Origin: Saururus chinensis
Taxonomy: Eukaryota > Streptophyta > Magnoliopsida > Piperales > Saururaceae
Assembly (NCBI GenBank): GCA_035235625.1
Contig: CP141141.1
Span: 4,888,968-4,952,967 of the forward strand
Reading direction: 5' to 3'
Length of the DNA stretch: 64,000 bases
Position 1 is the first letter of the stretch; each line of letters begins with the position of its first letter. Position numbers and translations under genes: made by a program. The notes under the pieces were generated by a model, which worked only from the letters and a program-made list of their open reading frames with translations, was not told the origin of the DNA and made no database searches. This document shows, piece after piece, positions 51,291 through 62,135 of this stretch.

Positions 51291-52155
51291 CAATGTTCAC
51301 ATTAGGGGTTTGGCAGGTATATTCCTGGTATAGCTATTTATCATGGAAAGCTTCTTTCGTTTCCTCGTGTATTTAACAACGTTTCTTATGGTTGAATGCT
51401 GTTATTTATATTTAGCCCAGTTGTTTCATATATGTCACATTTCACACAACTAATGCAGCTATTACGAGTATATAAAAAAAGAAGTTGGTCACGTGCTTGC
51501 CTAGTTCAATGTTTACTTCTTATCTGATATCTATTTTGTACTTGGAAAATAATATTTTTACATAAAAAATACACGAAAAATTTATGAATTTTGATTAGTT
51601 TAGATAAGTGAGCCCATGTGAACTTTACGTGAGGCCCACTTGTGAAGTCCAATAAAAAACTTGTGTAAATTTTTGTAGGTGTTTTTGCTATGGGAATATC
51701 ACTATCCTTTCTACCTGGCTAGACAGTTAAAAAAGTATCCATGTTCTCACAGATATGTGAGAGCTTTATCGTTCTCATGGAGTGAGAACCACAAATTTGA
51801 GTAGGTGATTACCCTTCATGTAGCAGTGTAAAATTTAATCAGAAATTGACTCCATTTAAATGGCTGAAATTCACAGGCTAGATGGAGATACCGCTGACTT
51901 GAATGGAATTGTTTCCGGTGCCCTTACTAAATAACCATTTTGAGAAGAGGATTTGACTAGTTTGTTCATATATGTAGTTTACTTTTTACTATTTACCTAA
52001 ATAGACTTTAGAGGACATGAAAAGATCAGGCTACCTTCTTTATTTATAAATCTTTATCAAAACAAAACTAGAGGAAAAATACTTGAGTCCAGTCTTTTCC
52101 TTTTTGTCGCCTCTACCTCCGTAGTGGCATCCCCATCCCTTGCAACATTGTTCTC
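51291..52155. other. 3' flank of the PIG-L gene
   Basis: No further gene found. No clear AATAAA signal within the first 100 bases after the stop. AT-rich intergenic DNA. Confidence 0.4.
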
Positions 52156-52159
52156 CTGG

Positions 52160-53245
52160 ATAACATCATCCTTTCTAGTGGCATCCTTCTTAGCGGAATC
52201 CTTCTCGACCCTCTCATCTTCTATCCAATTTTACATATTAGATTTGATTTAGAATTTTAGTGAATTACCTTCTTATTGGTTGAAGATTAAGTTGCTACTA
52301 CGGTTCAACTTCTCTATTGAAAACAAAAAGGGTGGAAACATATGATATTAAATTGAAAACTAGTTTGAAACTATTTAAAAATCTTATTTTTTACTTATAA
52401 GTTCTAATGTTAAAAAATGAACTCACAAACATTATCGGCTACTTAGAAAAAAGTTTTATTTTTACTTGATTATGAGGTGCAAAAATGAAAAATTATAAAA
52501 TTGAAATTGCAAAACTCCGCCTCCTCTTCTTTCCTCCCTGTCTCCCCTCTCCCTCCTCAAATAGCCCATCTTCCTTATTATATGCTTCCCATTCCCCCTC
52601 CTCCTCATCTTCTTCCCTTTCACAAAAAATTAGAAAATTGAAAAAATAAAAAATTTGAAAACTAGAACTGGAAAACATGAATGGGAAAACTAAAAAGGAG
52701 TTTTCTAGTTCTAGTTTCTTCACTTTTTTTCTCTAATTTTTTAGTTTTTGTGGGAAGAAGAGGATACAGAAGATGAGGCACTCGAGGAGGGAGAGGGGGG
52801 CAAGGAGGAGGAGAGAAAGATGATGGGTTTTGCAATTTTATAGGAGGAGGAGAGAAAGATGATGGGTTTTGCAATTTTATAGGAGATCTAGTTTTGCATA
52901 TTCAGTTTTAGAGCTTTGCACTCAAAATCAAGTACTAGTAAAACTCAAATTTCTTTTTAAGTAATTTTTTAACATTGGATTTCATGAATTAAAAAAATGA
53001 GATTTTTAAATTCCTTTGAACCGGTTTCTAATTTACTATCATCTGTTTTCATTTTTCTTCTTTCTACAGTCAGCAAGTTACATCATAGCCGCTACTTAAT
53101 CTTCAAATCAATAAGGATAAGGAGGTAATTCACTAGACCACCAAAATTAGGAGTAGAAATGACTTATAAAATTCTAAACTAAGTGTAATGTTGTGGAGGA
53201 GGAGGATTTCGCAGAGGAGGATACTACCATAGAGGATGATGCTTG
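52160..53245. mobile_element. giant hairpin / foldback element, about 1.1 kb
   Basis: The arms meet near 52690 and are inverted copies of each other almost end to end. Centre: GAAAACTAGAACTGG against TTTTCTAGTTCTAG. Middle: TTGCAAAACTCCGCC against GGGTTTTGCAATTTTA. Outer: TAGTGAATTACCTTCTTAT against the reverse complement of GGATAAGGAGGTAATTCACTAG. Outermost: CATCATCCTTTCTAG against the reverse complement of ATAGAGGATGATG. A 42-bp unit is duplicated at about 52805-52885. No transposase. Target duplication unresolved. Confidence 0.75.
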
Positions 53246-53269
53246 TCACAGGGTAGTGAAGAGTATTAT

Positions 53270-54490
53270 TCATGACACGTATTGGGGCGTACACGTGTGA
53301 AAGTGTTGTATATTAAGTGTGCATACGTTGTAGGAAATGATTACAATGTTACACACCATATATATAAGCATTGTGGGGAAGGTCAGCAACGTTGTGCAAC
53401 ATATATGCGTAATATTGCACAGAATGCACGCAATGATGAACACACATAGTTGGCCATATTTGGAACAGTTGGTTGGTTAGTACATATTTGGAGTTTTAAG
53501 ATATCCCCATTTCCCTAAATAGTATTAGAGATCTTGTGGAGTATTTTGGGGCCGTTTGACAAACTTTGGAGGAACCACGCCTGTATAGCCACTTTAGTTG
53601 TCACTTTAACAGAATGTAAGAAGTCTCTTATTTTTATTATGCATGCGACATAATATATATGTGAGCAATGTAATAAATGTAAGCATAAGTAAACATACTT
53701 TAATCAGTCTTAATATGCATTAAATATAGTTCATTTGTAACAAATAAAATTATATAAGCGTAAGTAAAAATATGCATACATGGTCATGTTTATATTTGAG
53801 CTAAAACATGTTGAATATAATTTATCTATAATTAATGTAATATGCAAACATTTATAATACATCATGGTCATTATTTAATAGAATTATAGAGTAAATATAA
53901 AAAAATAATCAAAATCTTACTTAAAATTATGCATATATTCATTTAGCTGACACTAGATATTTTAACATAATCACAATAGATAACTTGTCCATTTTAAGAA
54001 AAATGGCAAATAAACTCCAATCAATGTAAAAATTTACATAGAGCTATATCATAGGCTTAATTAACATATAAATAAATATCATATGAAAATAATTACAAAA
54101 AATAATTTTTGTGATTTAATTAATGAAATTACAGTTATGCCAAAATTGACTTTCAAATTTACAATTGTCATTGACTTATCGTGCTCTAAACAACATGCTC
54201 ATAACATATATATCAATTTATCATAAAAAGAAGGAATCGAAAATTATCTGTTTTCATCCCTAAACATGTTTCTAAACACAGAAATATAGAGTTGTTTTAC
54301 TATACAACACATTTCAAAAAATATATTAAATACATATTATTCTAGAGAACATAGGCGTATCCAAAACATAGTCGTGAATCCAAAATAAAAAGTTATTTCT
54401 GCCATTTGAATAGCCTAGTGGCCCATTTGAATGGCTATTCGTTCGAACGGCCTGTCATCCTAGTTCAAATGTATAACCATTCAATTAGCC
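53270..54490 (+). repeat. dispersed repeat, also at both window edges
   Basis: 53270-53620 matches 1-430 in reverse, and 53630-53765 matches 63870-64000 in direct orientation (shared GACATAATATATA, TAAACATACTTTAAT, AATAAAATTATAT). The rest is AT-rich. A TATATATGTATATATG microsatellite at 54535-54565 follows it. No gene. The family is not identified. Confidence 0.55.
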
Positions 54491-54742
54491 TATAGACCCA
54501 GGATAGAATTGTCAAAACAATGTGATAAATGGTGTGTATATATATATGTATATATGTATATATATAAAAGATGAGAAGGTAGATCGTGGCTCGATGAGCC
54601 ATGACCCGAGAGTTCTAGTATGCCCAGAAAGAATGTGAAGAAACCCGAGAGAGTTTTTGGTCACTCTGTCGTGCCTCCTCCATCGTGGAATTCCACTAGT
54701 TTTTGCCAGGATCCACTTTGCCTTATTGCCAGGAGTCCGTTG

Positions 54743-55185
54743 TGTCACGGCCCTACTTGATGGAAAGGTTACTGTGCGGCACTTGCAAGGCTTCCTGCCG
54801 GTAAGTAAGCATATCGAATGCGACAAGAGTTCTTACTTGGCAAGGCGCTGCGCGGATCACGCACGAAGGCCCTTGCAAAGCAAGAGGTAGGGGAAATGGA
54901 GTGACACATTGCAAAGAAACAAATAAACACAAACATGAAAATAGATTGCATTCACTATCAACGCGTTTACAAAGCAATGAGTGCAAAACACATGAGCCAA
55001 CCACACAAACACTACCCTCCCCCTATATGACATAAGGGATTTTTCAGATATTGCTAGAGTGGCAGCCAAAGTGGCTCTACGGACATGGTTACATAAAAGT
55101 AAAGGAAAATACATAAAAACATAAAAAAAACATTAAAAGGTATTTATAATGTATCTACAAAGGTGTTTGGACTAGGTTCGTGACA
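54743..55185 (-). repeat. 3' LTR of the chromovirus
   Basis: 443 bases, TGTCACGGCCC at the left edge and TCGTGACA at the right. Confidence 0.9.
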
Positions 55186-55383
55186 TTCTCCCCCACTCAA
55201 TTTTGTCGACGTCCTCGTTGATGTTGTTGCTCCTGGAGGTAGGCTCTGACATGTTGTGCTTGTTGAATGGCGAGGTCGTCTTCGGGCTCCCAGTTGTGGA
55301 AGGCCTTGCCACTTGATGAGGAATTCATGTACTTGTTCTTTACCGCGTAGAACTTCTCAATCTACTAAAACTTCTTCTAAGAC
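55186..55383 (-). pseudogene. chromodomain-like tail of the chromovirus polyprotein
   Basis: Downstream of the integrase frame's stop codon, the minus strand reads VLEEVLVD, a stop, EVLRGKEQVHEFLIKWQGLP, a frameshift, then WEPEDDLAIQQAQH. The VHEFLIKW...WEPEDDL order is that of a retrotransposon chromodomain (the W of HEFLIKW and the WEP motif line the histone-tail pocket). Broken by two stops and one frameshift. Confidence 0.72.
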
Positions 55384-56685
55384 TCAAACATCGGAGGTGA
55401 CCTTCGGGTTGCCACGATCAATCTTGTTTCTGGAGGGATCTTTAGCATCAACATGATATGGTTTGATACAACTGGCATGAAAGGTGGGGTGGACCTGCAT
55501 CCAGGCGGGTAACTGAACTTGATAAGAGGCTTTCCTGACCCGCTTAGTGATGGGGACGGGACCTTCATACTTGCAAACGAGACCACGATGGAGTTGCCAG
55601 AACATCTTCAATTGGGCTGGATTCAGTTTGACAAGAACAAAATCTCCCACCTTGAATGTGTAGGGCTTCCGGCCTAAGTCGGCCCACTTCTTCGCTCTGC
55701 GAGCGGCTTTCTCGAGATAGGCCTTTGCAATGTCTGCTTGGAGGTGCCAATCCTTTGCTAGGTGGAAGGCAGGCAGGTTGTTTCCCATGTATCTAGTCGC
55801 TAGAGTAAGCGGTGTTGCCGGTTGACACCCCATGGCTAGCTCAAAGGGGCTATGGTTGGTGGCACAACTCCGTTGGAAGTTATAGGAGAATTGGGCAATA
55901 TCAAGCAGGTTCGCCCAATTTTTTTGATTGACACTGATGAAGTAGTGAAGGTACTCTTCAAGGATGACATTGATGCGTTCAGTTTGACCATTTGTTTGAG
56001 GATGCATGCTGAAGGAGAAACTTAACTTGGAACCCAACGGCTTGAATAACTTTGTCCAAAAATGACCCGTGAACCGAGCATCACGGTCACTCACAATGGT
56101 TTGCGGTACGCCCCAAAGTTTGACAATATTCTTGAGGAATAGGTGTGCCGCTTTAGCTGTACAATGCTTCGACGCTGGGATGAAGGTAGCATATTTTGAG
56201 AAGCGATCAACGACGACCAAGATCGATCCATAGCCGTCGACCCTTGGTAACGCGGAGATGAAGTCTAGGGAGACACTTTCCCATTGCCCGTCTGGCACTG
56301 GTAGTGGTTCTAGAAGACTACGTGGTTTGTCCCGTTCGACCTTGTCCTGTTGACATGTGAGGCAAGTGCGGACATACTCTTCGACATCGTCGCCCATGTG
56401 AGGCCAAAAGTACCCCCTTTCCAATAGAGCCAAGGTGCGATGGATACCTGGATGTCCGGCCCACAGAGTGTCATGACATTCCATAAGGAGATCCTTCCTA
56501 AGGTTGTCGACCTTTGGCACGTAAAGGCGCTTCCCCTTTGTCATCAATAGTTCATCTTCCACCCCAAACTTGCGAGTTTTTTCCTTGGTGACTTGTTGGA
56601 GAAGAGAGGGCACCAGGGTGTCTTTATCTAGTGCAACCCGAGTTCGAGCATGTAGATCGCTTTTACACTGGCTGATACGGCCCAA
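55384..56685 (-). pseudogene. chromovirus integrase segment (433 codons open)
   Basis: The longest open frame in the window. It is a part of the pol polyprotein rather than an independent gene, because its first ATG lies at the end of RNase H. The zinc-binding set is H78, H82, C108 and C111. The catalytic core has D141 (SLDFISALP), D200 (VSDRDARF) and E236 (GQTERIN), with 35 residues between the last two, as in DD35E integrases. A GPY-like region with KYEGPVPITKR follows. Despite stops elsewhere, all catalytic residues remain. It ends at a TGA/TAA before the chromodomain-like tail. Confidence 0.92.
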
Positions 56686-56689
56686 TTTG

Positions 56690-58200
56690 TTTAACTCTAT
56701 GGTGCCAAGATCAATAGACTCAGCCTTCCGGCTCAGAGCATCGGCAACAATGTTGTCTCTGCCAGGTTTGTACTCCAGGGTGAAGTCGAACTCAGTAAGA
56801 AAATCCTGCTAACGAGCTTGTTTTGGGGAGAGATTCTTCTGGGTTTGGAAGTAGCTAGCAACGATATTGTTGGTCTTGACAACGAACTGAGAACCCAACA
56901 AATAATGTCGCTAAGTATGAAGACAATGCATGATGGTTGTCATCTCTGTCTCTTGTACGATATACCTTTGCTCAGTCTCATTCAGTTTGCGACTTTTGAA
57001 AGCTACCAAGTAGCCCTCCTGAGTTAGAACACTTTCGATGGCATAATCAGAGGCATCCATTTATATTTCAAAGGGTTGGTTGTAATCAGGGAGGTGGAGT
57101 ATAGGGTCTTCAGTCACAGCCTTTTTTAGATCGGTGAAGGCCATTTGGCATTTCTCAGACCAGCACTAGGGATGATCCTTTTTGAGTAAGTTAGTCAGAG
57201 GGGTGGCTTTTTGTGAGTACCCCTGAATGAATTACCAATAGTAATTAGCCAAACCAAGGAAAACTCGTAACTCTCGAACCTTAGTCAGGGTTAACCACTC
57301 ATCAATTGTGCGAACCTTCTATGTATCCATGCAGACTTGTCTATCTCTAATGGTGTGTCCCAAGAATAAGATCTCCTCCTTGGCGAAAGAACATTTTTCC
57401 AGCTTGACGTACAATTGGTTGCGTCGGAGAACTTCAACAACAATCTTCAGATGATCAACATGCTCCTATAAGGTTTTGCTGTATATGACAATGTCGTCTA
57501 AGTAGACAACCACGAACTTGTCGAGGAACTCACAGAAAATATCATTCATCATAGTGCAAAATGTAGCCGGGGCATTCATTACTCCAAAGGGCATGACAAG
57601 GAACTTAAAGGCTCCATAGCGGGTAACGTATGTAGTCTTCGCCTCATCACCCTCAGCAATTCTAACTTGATAGTACCCAAATTGTAGATCCAGCTTCGAG
57701 AAGTATCGGACGTCTCCCAGTTGATCAAAGATGTCCGCAATGAGCGGAAGGGGATATCTGTTCTTCACTGTCAGCTTGTTGAGAGCACGGTAATTAATAC
57801 ATAAACGCAAGCTTCCATCATGTTTCTTTTGGAAGAGGACTAAAGATCTGAAGGGTGCCTTAGCGGAGCTGATGAAACCTGCTTCGAGGTGCTCATCAAG
57901 TTATCTTCGCAATCCTGCAAGCTCAGGCGGTGCCATCCGATACAGGGCACGAGTCGGAGGCTTAGCACCTGGTTCTAATTAAATTTGGTGATCAATTGCT
58001 CTCCTTGGTGGAAAGTGTTTGGGTAGGGCTTTTGTCATCACATTCGCATATTTTGAAAGAACCGCCTTAACTTCTGGGTAAGTAGGTGTGTCATCCGGTG
58101 ATTGATCCTTCATTCGCATGACTACAATGTAAGTGGGTTCACCCTTCCTCAAGCCCTTGTCAAGTTATATGGCTGACAAGTATTCAGTCTCGAGTTTGTC
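56690..58200 (-). pseudogene. chromovirus reverse transcriptase and RNase H, broken
   Basis: An open stretch at 57466-57810 holds the RT core: NYRALNKLTVKNRYPLPLI, FSKLDLQFGYYQ, and the active-site YLDD. Upstream, pieces such as FRSLVLFQKKHDGSLR can be read. Downstream, after a stop, come the thumb and connection (LGLANYYW) and RNase H pieces (DASDYAIESVLTQ, TEMTTIMHCL, DFTLEYKPGRDNIVADALSR). At least six in-frame stops interrupt it. The order and spacing are those of a Ty3/gypsy pol. Confidence 0.9.
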
Positions 58201-58209
58201 CTTCAGAGT

Positions 58210-58755
58210 GGCTGGTACCATGCATGGGCTGGATTTGTTGAATAAGCATACCAATCCTAGGTGCGGCATCAACACAATACTTGCACCTCGTAAAAAGTTA
58301 ATGCTAAGGATAACCTGAAAATCATCTAAGCGAACAACTATAAGATTAATTGTCCTATACTAGCTTCTGATTGTAATGGGAACATCTTTGGCTACCCTGC
58401 TAATAGGGTGAGCTTTGGAGTTCACGACCTTCATTCGACTAGAGTCTTTTACCAACTGTAACCTAAGGCGCTTGATCTCGCTGTTGGAGACGAAGGTGTT
58501 AGTAGCTCCAGTGTCAACCATGGCTTGAGTTGGGACTCCATTTATGCGAATCCCAATATATATCAAACCCTTAGCCTGAGAGGGTTTTGTTACTTCCTGT
58601 CCCTTGAGTGAATTGAGCAATTGTAATGCCCCCATTTTTTGTTCTGCCTCTTCGTCGCTAGAGGTCCCTTCCTTGGCAGCTTCAATGTGATAGTTGGGCA
58701 TATAGGGCATTAAGCTCTTTTTTTTGTAGGCAATTTCGATCGTGGTGCGAACCAT
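58210..58755 (-). pseudogene. chromovirus aspartic protease region
   Basis: An open frame of 131 codons (58360-58755) contains IGIRINGVPTQAMVDTGATN, with the catalytic Asp at residue 81 of this frame. After a stop, VRLDDFQVILSINFLR follows, the second conserved protease segment. Truncated product only. Confidence 0.85.
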
Positions 58756-58779
58756 GACAAAGGAAACAATTAAACCTAT

Positions 58780-59760
58780 GAGGTTGAAATATGGTGTTGT
58801 CTGTCCTTTGTCCCTTGCTCCTATAAAAAGGTTTCCTCTCGCCTATCTTGCCCTTGCCTTTATCCTGGCCCCTAGTGGATGACCCTTGGTCTTTCTAGCC
58901 ATATCAGTTATCTCGCTGGTTGGTAGTGTTCTTTTTCGAGCCGCCCTCAGTAGTATAGTCGATAAGGCGCTATGCTTCTGTAACGGCAGTGGTCAAATCT
59001 CTTACACCCTGCCTATTTAGTTTAGTCTGAACCCATAGCTTAAGTCCTTTCAAAAAGAAAAACAGCTTGTCCTTCTCGGACATGTCACGAATATCCAGCA
59101 TGAGAGCGAAAAATTACTTAACATATTCCCAAACAATTCTAGTTTGTTGGAGACGACTAAGGTTTCTTCGAGCAATGAACTCAACATTTTCAGGAAGAAA
59201 TTGAGTCATGAGTTGACTCTTCAGCTCCTCCCATGTCTCAATCCAGACTAGACCTCTCGTCATCTCATCGTACTTAGTCCTCCACCACAACTTGGCATCG
59301 TCGTACAAATACATCGTGGCCATAGCCACTTTTGTTTATTCAGTCTCTGGGTTGACAACCCGAAGGTATTGCTCCATATCGAACAAAAAGTTTTCGAGTT
59401 GTTTAGCATCCCTTGCCCCACTATATGGAGTGGGCTCTGGCACTTTGGGGCGTCGTTGTCCACCCACTGCAGCAAGTGGTTCTTAACGAGCAGCATTGCG
59501 CATGAGGAGCGACACTTGGGTTGCCAAGCCACAAATCTCTTCCTTTAAGGAAGCCACAGTCACTTGTACATCATCACGAAGCTCATTAATCAGCTCGCGA
59601 TTGAGTGAACCTTATTATCCAGCTTGTCGAATTTGGTTGCAAGGGACACTGTTTGTTCCTCCACAGCTTCCACATGCAACAAGGTTTTCGACGTCTTCGT
59701 CGGCATGGGGGTGGGTTCCTCTACCCCGCTTGCCTTAACCACCGACTTCGGCATCCTTTT
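58780..59760 (-). pseudogene. chromovirus gag, broken
   Basis: Starts MPKSVVKA near 59755. The retrotransposon gag core spans 59050-59430: PTPYSGARDAKQLENFLFDM, then KVAMATMYLYDDAKLWW, ELKSQLMTQFLPEN and SEKDKLFFFLKGL. Frameshifts and stops separate the parts. I did not find a clear zinc knuckle. Confidence 0.85.
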
Positions 59761-59800
59761 CAAAATTTGAATGAACCGAAAGGGGGATCGCGTAAACTAG

Positions 59801-59812
59801 GCTCTGATACCA
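59801..59812 (-). other. primer-binding site of the chromovirus
   Basis: Reads TGGTATCAGAGC on the minus strand, two bases inside the 5' LTR. It is a perfect match to the initiator Met-tRNA primer site. Confidence 0.92.
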
Positions 59813-59814
59813 AT

Positions 59815-60205
59815 TGTCACGGCCCTACTCGATAGAAAGGTTACCGTGCGGCACATGCAAGGCTTCCCGCCGGATCACGTGTGAAGGGCCTTGCAAAGCA
59901 AGAGGTAGGGGGAAAGAGAGTGACATATTGCAAAAAAATAAATAAACACAAGCATGAAAATTGATTGCATTCACTATCAACGCGTTTACAAAGCAATGAG
60001 TGCAAAACATATGAGCCAACCACACAAACACTACCTTCCCCCTATATAGCATAAGAGATGTTTCGAATATTGCTAGAGTGGCAGCTAAAGTGGCTCTACG
60101 GGCATGATTACATAAAAATAAAGAAAAATACATAAAAACATAAAGAAAGACATTAAAAGGTATTTACAATGTATTTACAAAGGTATTTGGACCAGGTCCG
60201 TGATA
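59815..60205 (-). repeat. 5' LTR of the chromovirus
   Basis: 391 bases. Lacks about 20 bases present in the 3' copy near 54797-54830, and several other small differences are visible. Confidence 0.9.
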
Positions 60206-61545
60206 GTTGGTACGGGCTAGGATTACCGCCATGTCCTCCTTAGTCCTCTATGAAGTACTAGTCTTTTCCTCGATTTTTCTTACCATTAAAATTTATTTTT
60301 GGGTCATCGATGGCTATTTCGCTACCGTTTGCTGTCGCCCACCATTGAACTTATCTTCATCTAGTCGTTAGGATCCCATAGGTGCCGGCCAAGGTTGCCA
60401 CCGTGCTCTCCTTGCTCCTCCGCGAGCTGCTAGTACTTTTCTTCAATTTTTCTTTCTCACTGCATATCAAGTTTTTGAGCCGTTGGTATGCCGACGACCA
60501 TCGTTTGGCCTCCAGACCAACTCTGATCGGTCTGTCTTGGACCGACGAAAAAGGTGGGCCATGCTTCCCGGCAAGCTCCGCCCTTGTCGGCTAGTTTTTC
60601 GGTGAGCAATTCCCCTCTTGTTTTTGTTAACTATGTTATCTTGTGTTTGGACGTCAGATGATCATTTCGTCATCTTTGTGACTATTTTCGGTCATCCACC
60701 ACCCTTCCATCCCATGTCTGGTTGGAACCCCCCCTCCTCATTCCTTCCTCTCCCTGCTCGACCATCTTTGGCCCCATCTCCAACCCCACACCGTTCTTTT
60801 CCCTTTCGCTCGTACCACTATGTGGGTCTTTTGGCTGTAGCCGCCACATGTTGGCAAATGCTGGCTAGCCACTAGGGGTTTCGCCTCGACTTGACAATAG
60901 TGGGGGTTACCTCTATTGGCCTTGGCATAGCAACAACCTTGTGGCCTGCGCTCTACCTTTGCTCAACCTCGAGACACCCTCTGCCCTTTGCCGTGCAAGA
61001 CGCACAACCACTTGCACTAATTATTTTGGTTGTGGGTGGCAAATGGCGATGTTGCCGCTTCGATTGGCCACTACATTTTAGCCTTAGCTCTAATGCCCTC
61101 GTGGGCCTACAACTGCCACTGTCCGACCCATCTCCCCCTAAAGTGGCCTACTTTGCCATGTGTGCAATTAGCCACACATGCATTTTAGGGTTTAGGTGCC
61201 GCATTCGTGCCGCTTGACTATCGGATGGCTCCGCCACTGAATGGATTTGATCATTAGAGCTCCTTCCACCTCTCTTATGTCCTCAAACGTCGCCCCATGA
61301 CTTTCACCCTTATGTGGGCCCTTGTAGATGCGAAATTACCGGCGTTGGATGCTTTTGCGGCTAATTTCGACGTCTTGCAGCTAAGTACTTCTCAACTGCG
61401 TGCTGTCCTTTAATGGGTACACCTCGACTTCCAGTCGCACCTGCCACTCATTGGTATGACCTTTCTCCTAGCTGCCCTTAGTGAATTGCTGTGGATCATA
61501 GATTTTGCAGCATTGATTTGTGTCACCTCGTTTGGCCGTGAGTAC
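60206..61545. other. unclassified, partly GC-rich DNA
   Basis: Plus-strand frames of 70-108 codons occur at 60382-61217, Pro/Leu/Cys-rich and with no motif I know. Two imperfect repeats of about 100 bases lie at 60225-60300 and 60395-60480 (CTCCTT...CTAGTAC/CTAGTCTTTTC...TTTTTCTT). Most likely retroelement LTR or internal DNA, not a host gene. Confidence 0.35.
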
Positions 61546-61550
61546 TTTCC

Positions 61551-61643
61551 TAAGAGTGACATTGTATGATTCTGCACAAGAGTGACACTGTATGATTTTA
61601 CCTAAGAGTGGCACTGTATGATTTTTGCCCAAGAGTGGTATTG
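61551..61643. repeat. 27-28-bp tandem repeat
   Basis: Three and a half units of AAGAGTGACACTGTATGATTT plus a short variable tail. Confidence 0.85.
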
Positions 61644-62023
61644 ACAATATAAGACCCATAAAGTGTGAGCAATTGTATGACCCCTAATGTGTGAGCGTTA
61701 ATGTTTACGCTCTCAAGTAAGTAGTATCATGAAATTGCTCCTACTTGTTTGATCATGTTCCTCATGAGCATTGATGTGTTTTGCCTTCAAAAAAGTCCAT
61801 GACATATAGTCACTCCCCAGAGATTAAGCTGATGCCTAACGATATTCCTATCCATTTCGACGCTGGAGCTTATTAATTGTAATATGTTTTAGTAGTCGAT
61901 ATTATGCGTGCGACTGTATGAGTAAATATGTATGTTTTTGAGTAAGTATAAGTTTCTGAGTACGACTTTAAGAGTACGATTCTGAACAAGATTATAAGCA
62001 TAAGTTTCTGAGCAAGACTGTAA

Positions 62024-62135
62024 AAGTAAGATTGTACGAGTAAGGTCATACGAGTAAGATTGTATGAGTAAGGTCATATAAGCAAGATTGTACGAGTAAA
62101 GTCGTATTAGTAAGATTGTATGAGTAAGGTCATAC
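62024..62135. repeat. 14-bp tandem repeat with 28-bp higher order
   Basis: Eight consecutive 14-base units alternating GAGTAAGATTGTAC and GAGTAAGGTCATAC with point changes. Looser GAGTAAG units extend on both sides (61920-62190). Confidence 0.9.

Larger units (their letters stand above)
54743..60205 (-). mobile_element. Ty3/gypsy chromovirus, full length, inactivated
   Basis: Minus-strand element of 5.46 kb. 5' LTR 59815-60205, primer site TGGTATCAGAGC (reverse complement of 59801-59812), gag, protease, reverse transcriptase, RNase H, integrase, chromodomain-like tail, polypurine tract GAGTGGGGGAGAA (55186-55199), and 3' LTR 54743-55185. GTTG flanks both ends (54739-54742 and 60206-60209). 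The compact length and chromodomain point to the chromovirus branch, and its size is like Reina or Galadriel elements. Stops and frameshifts in gag, protease and polymerase make it defective, although the integrase frame is open. The two LTRs differ by indels, for example about 20 bases missing from the 5' copy. Confidence 0.93.

Noticed and set aside
60382..61217. Series of plus-strand frames of 70-108 codons
   Set aside because: Different frames, no motif, low-complexity Pro/Leu/Cys composition, next to LTR-like DNA.
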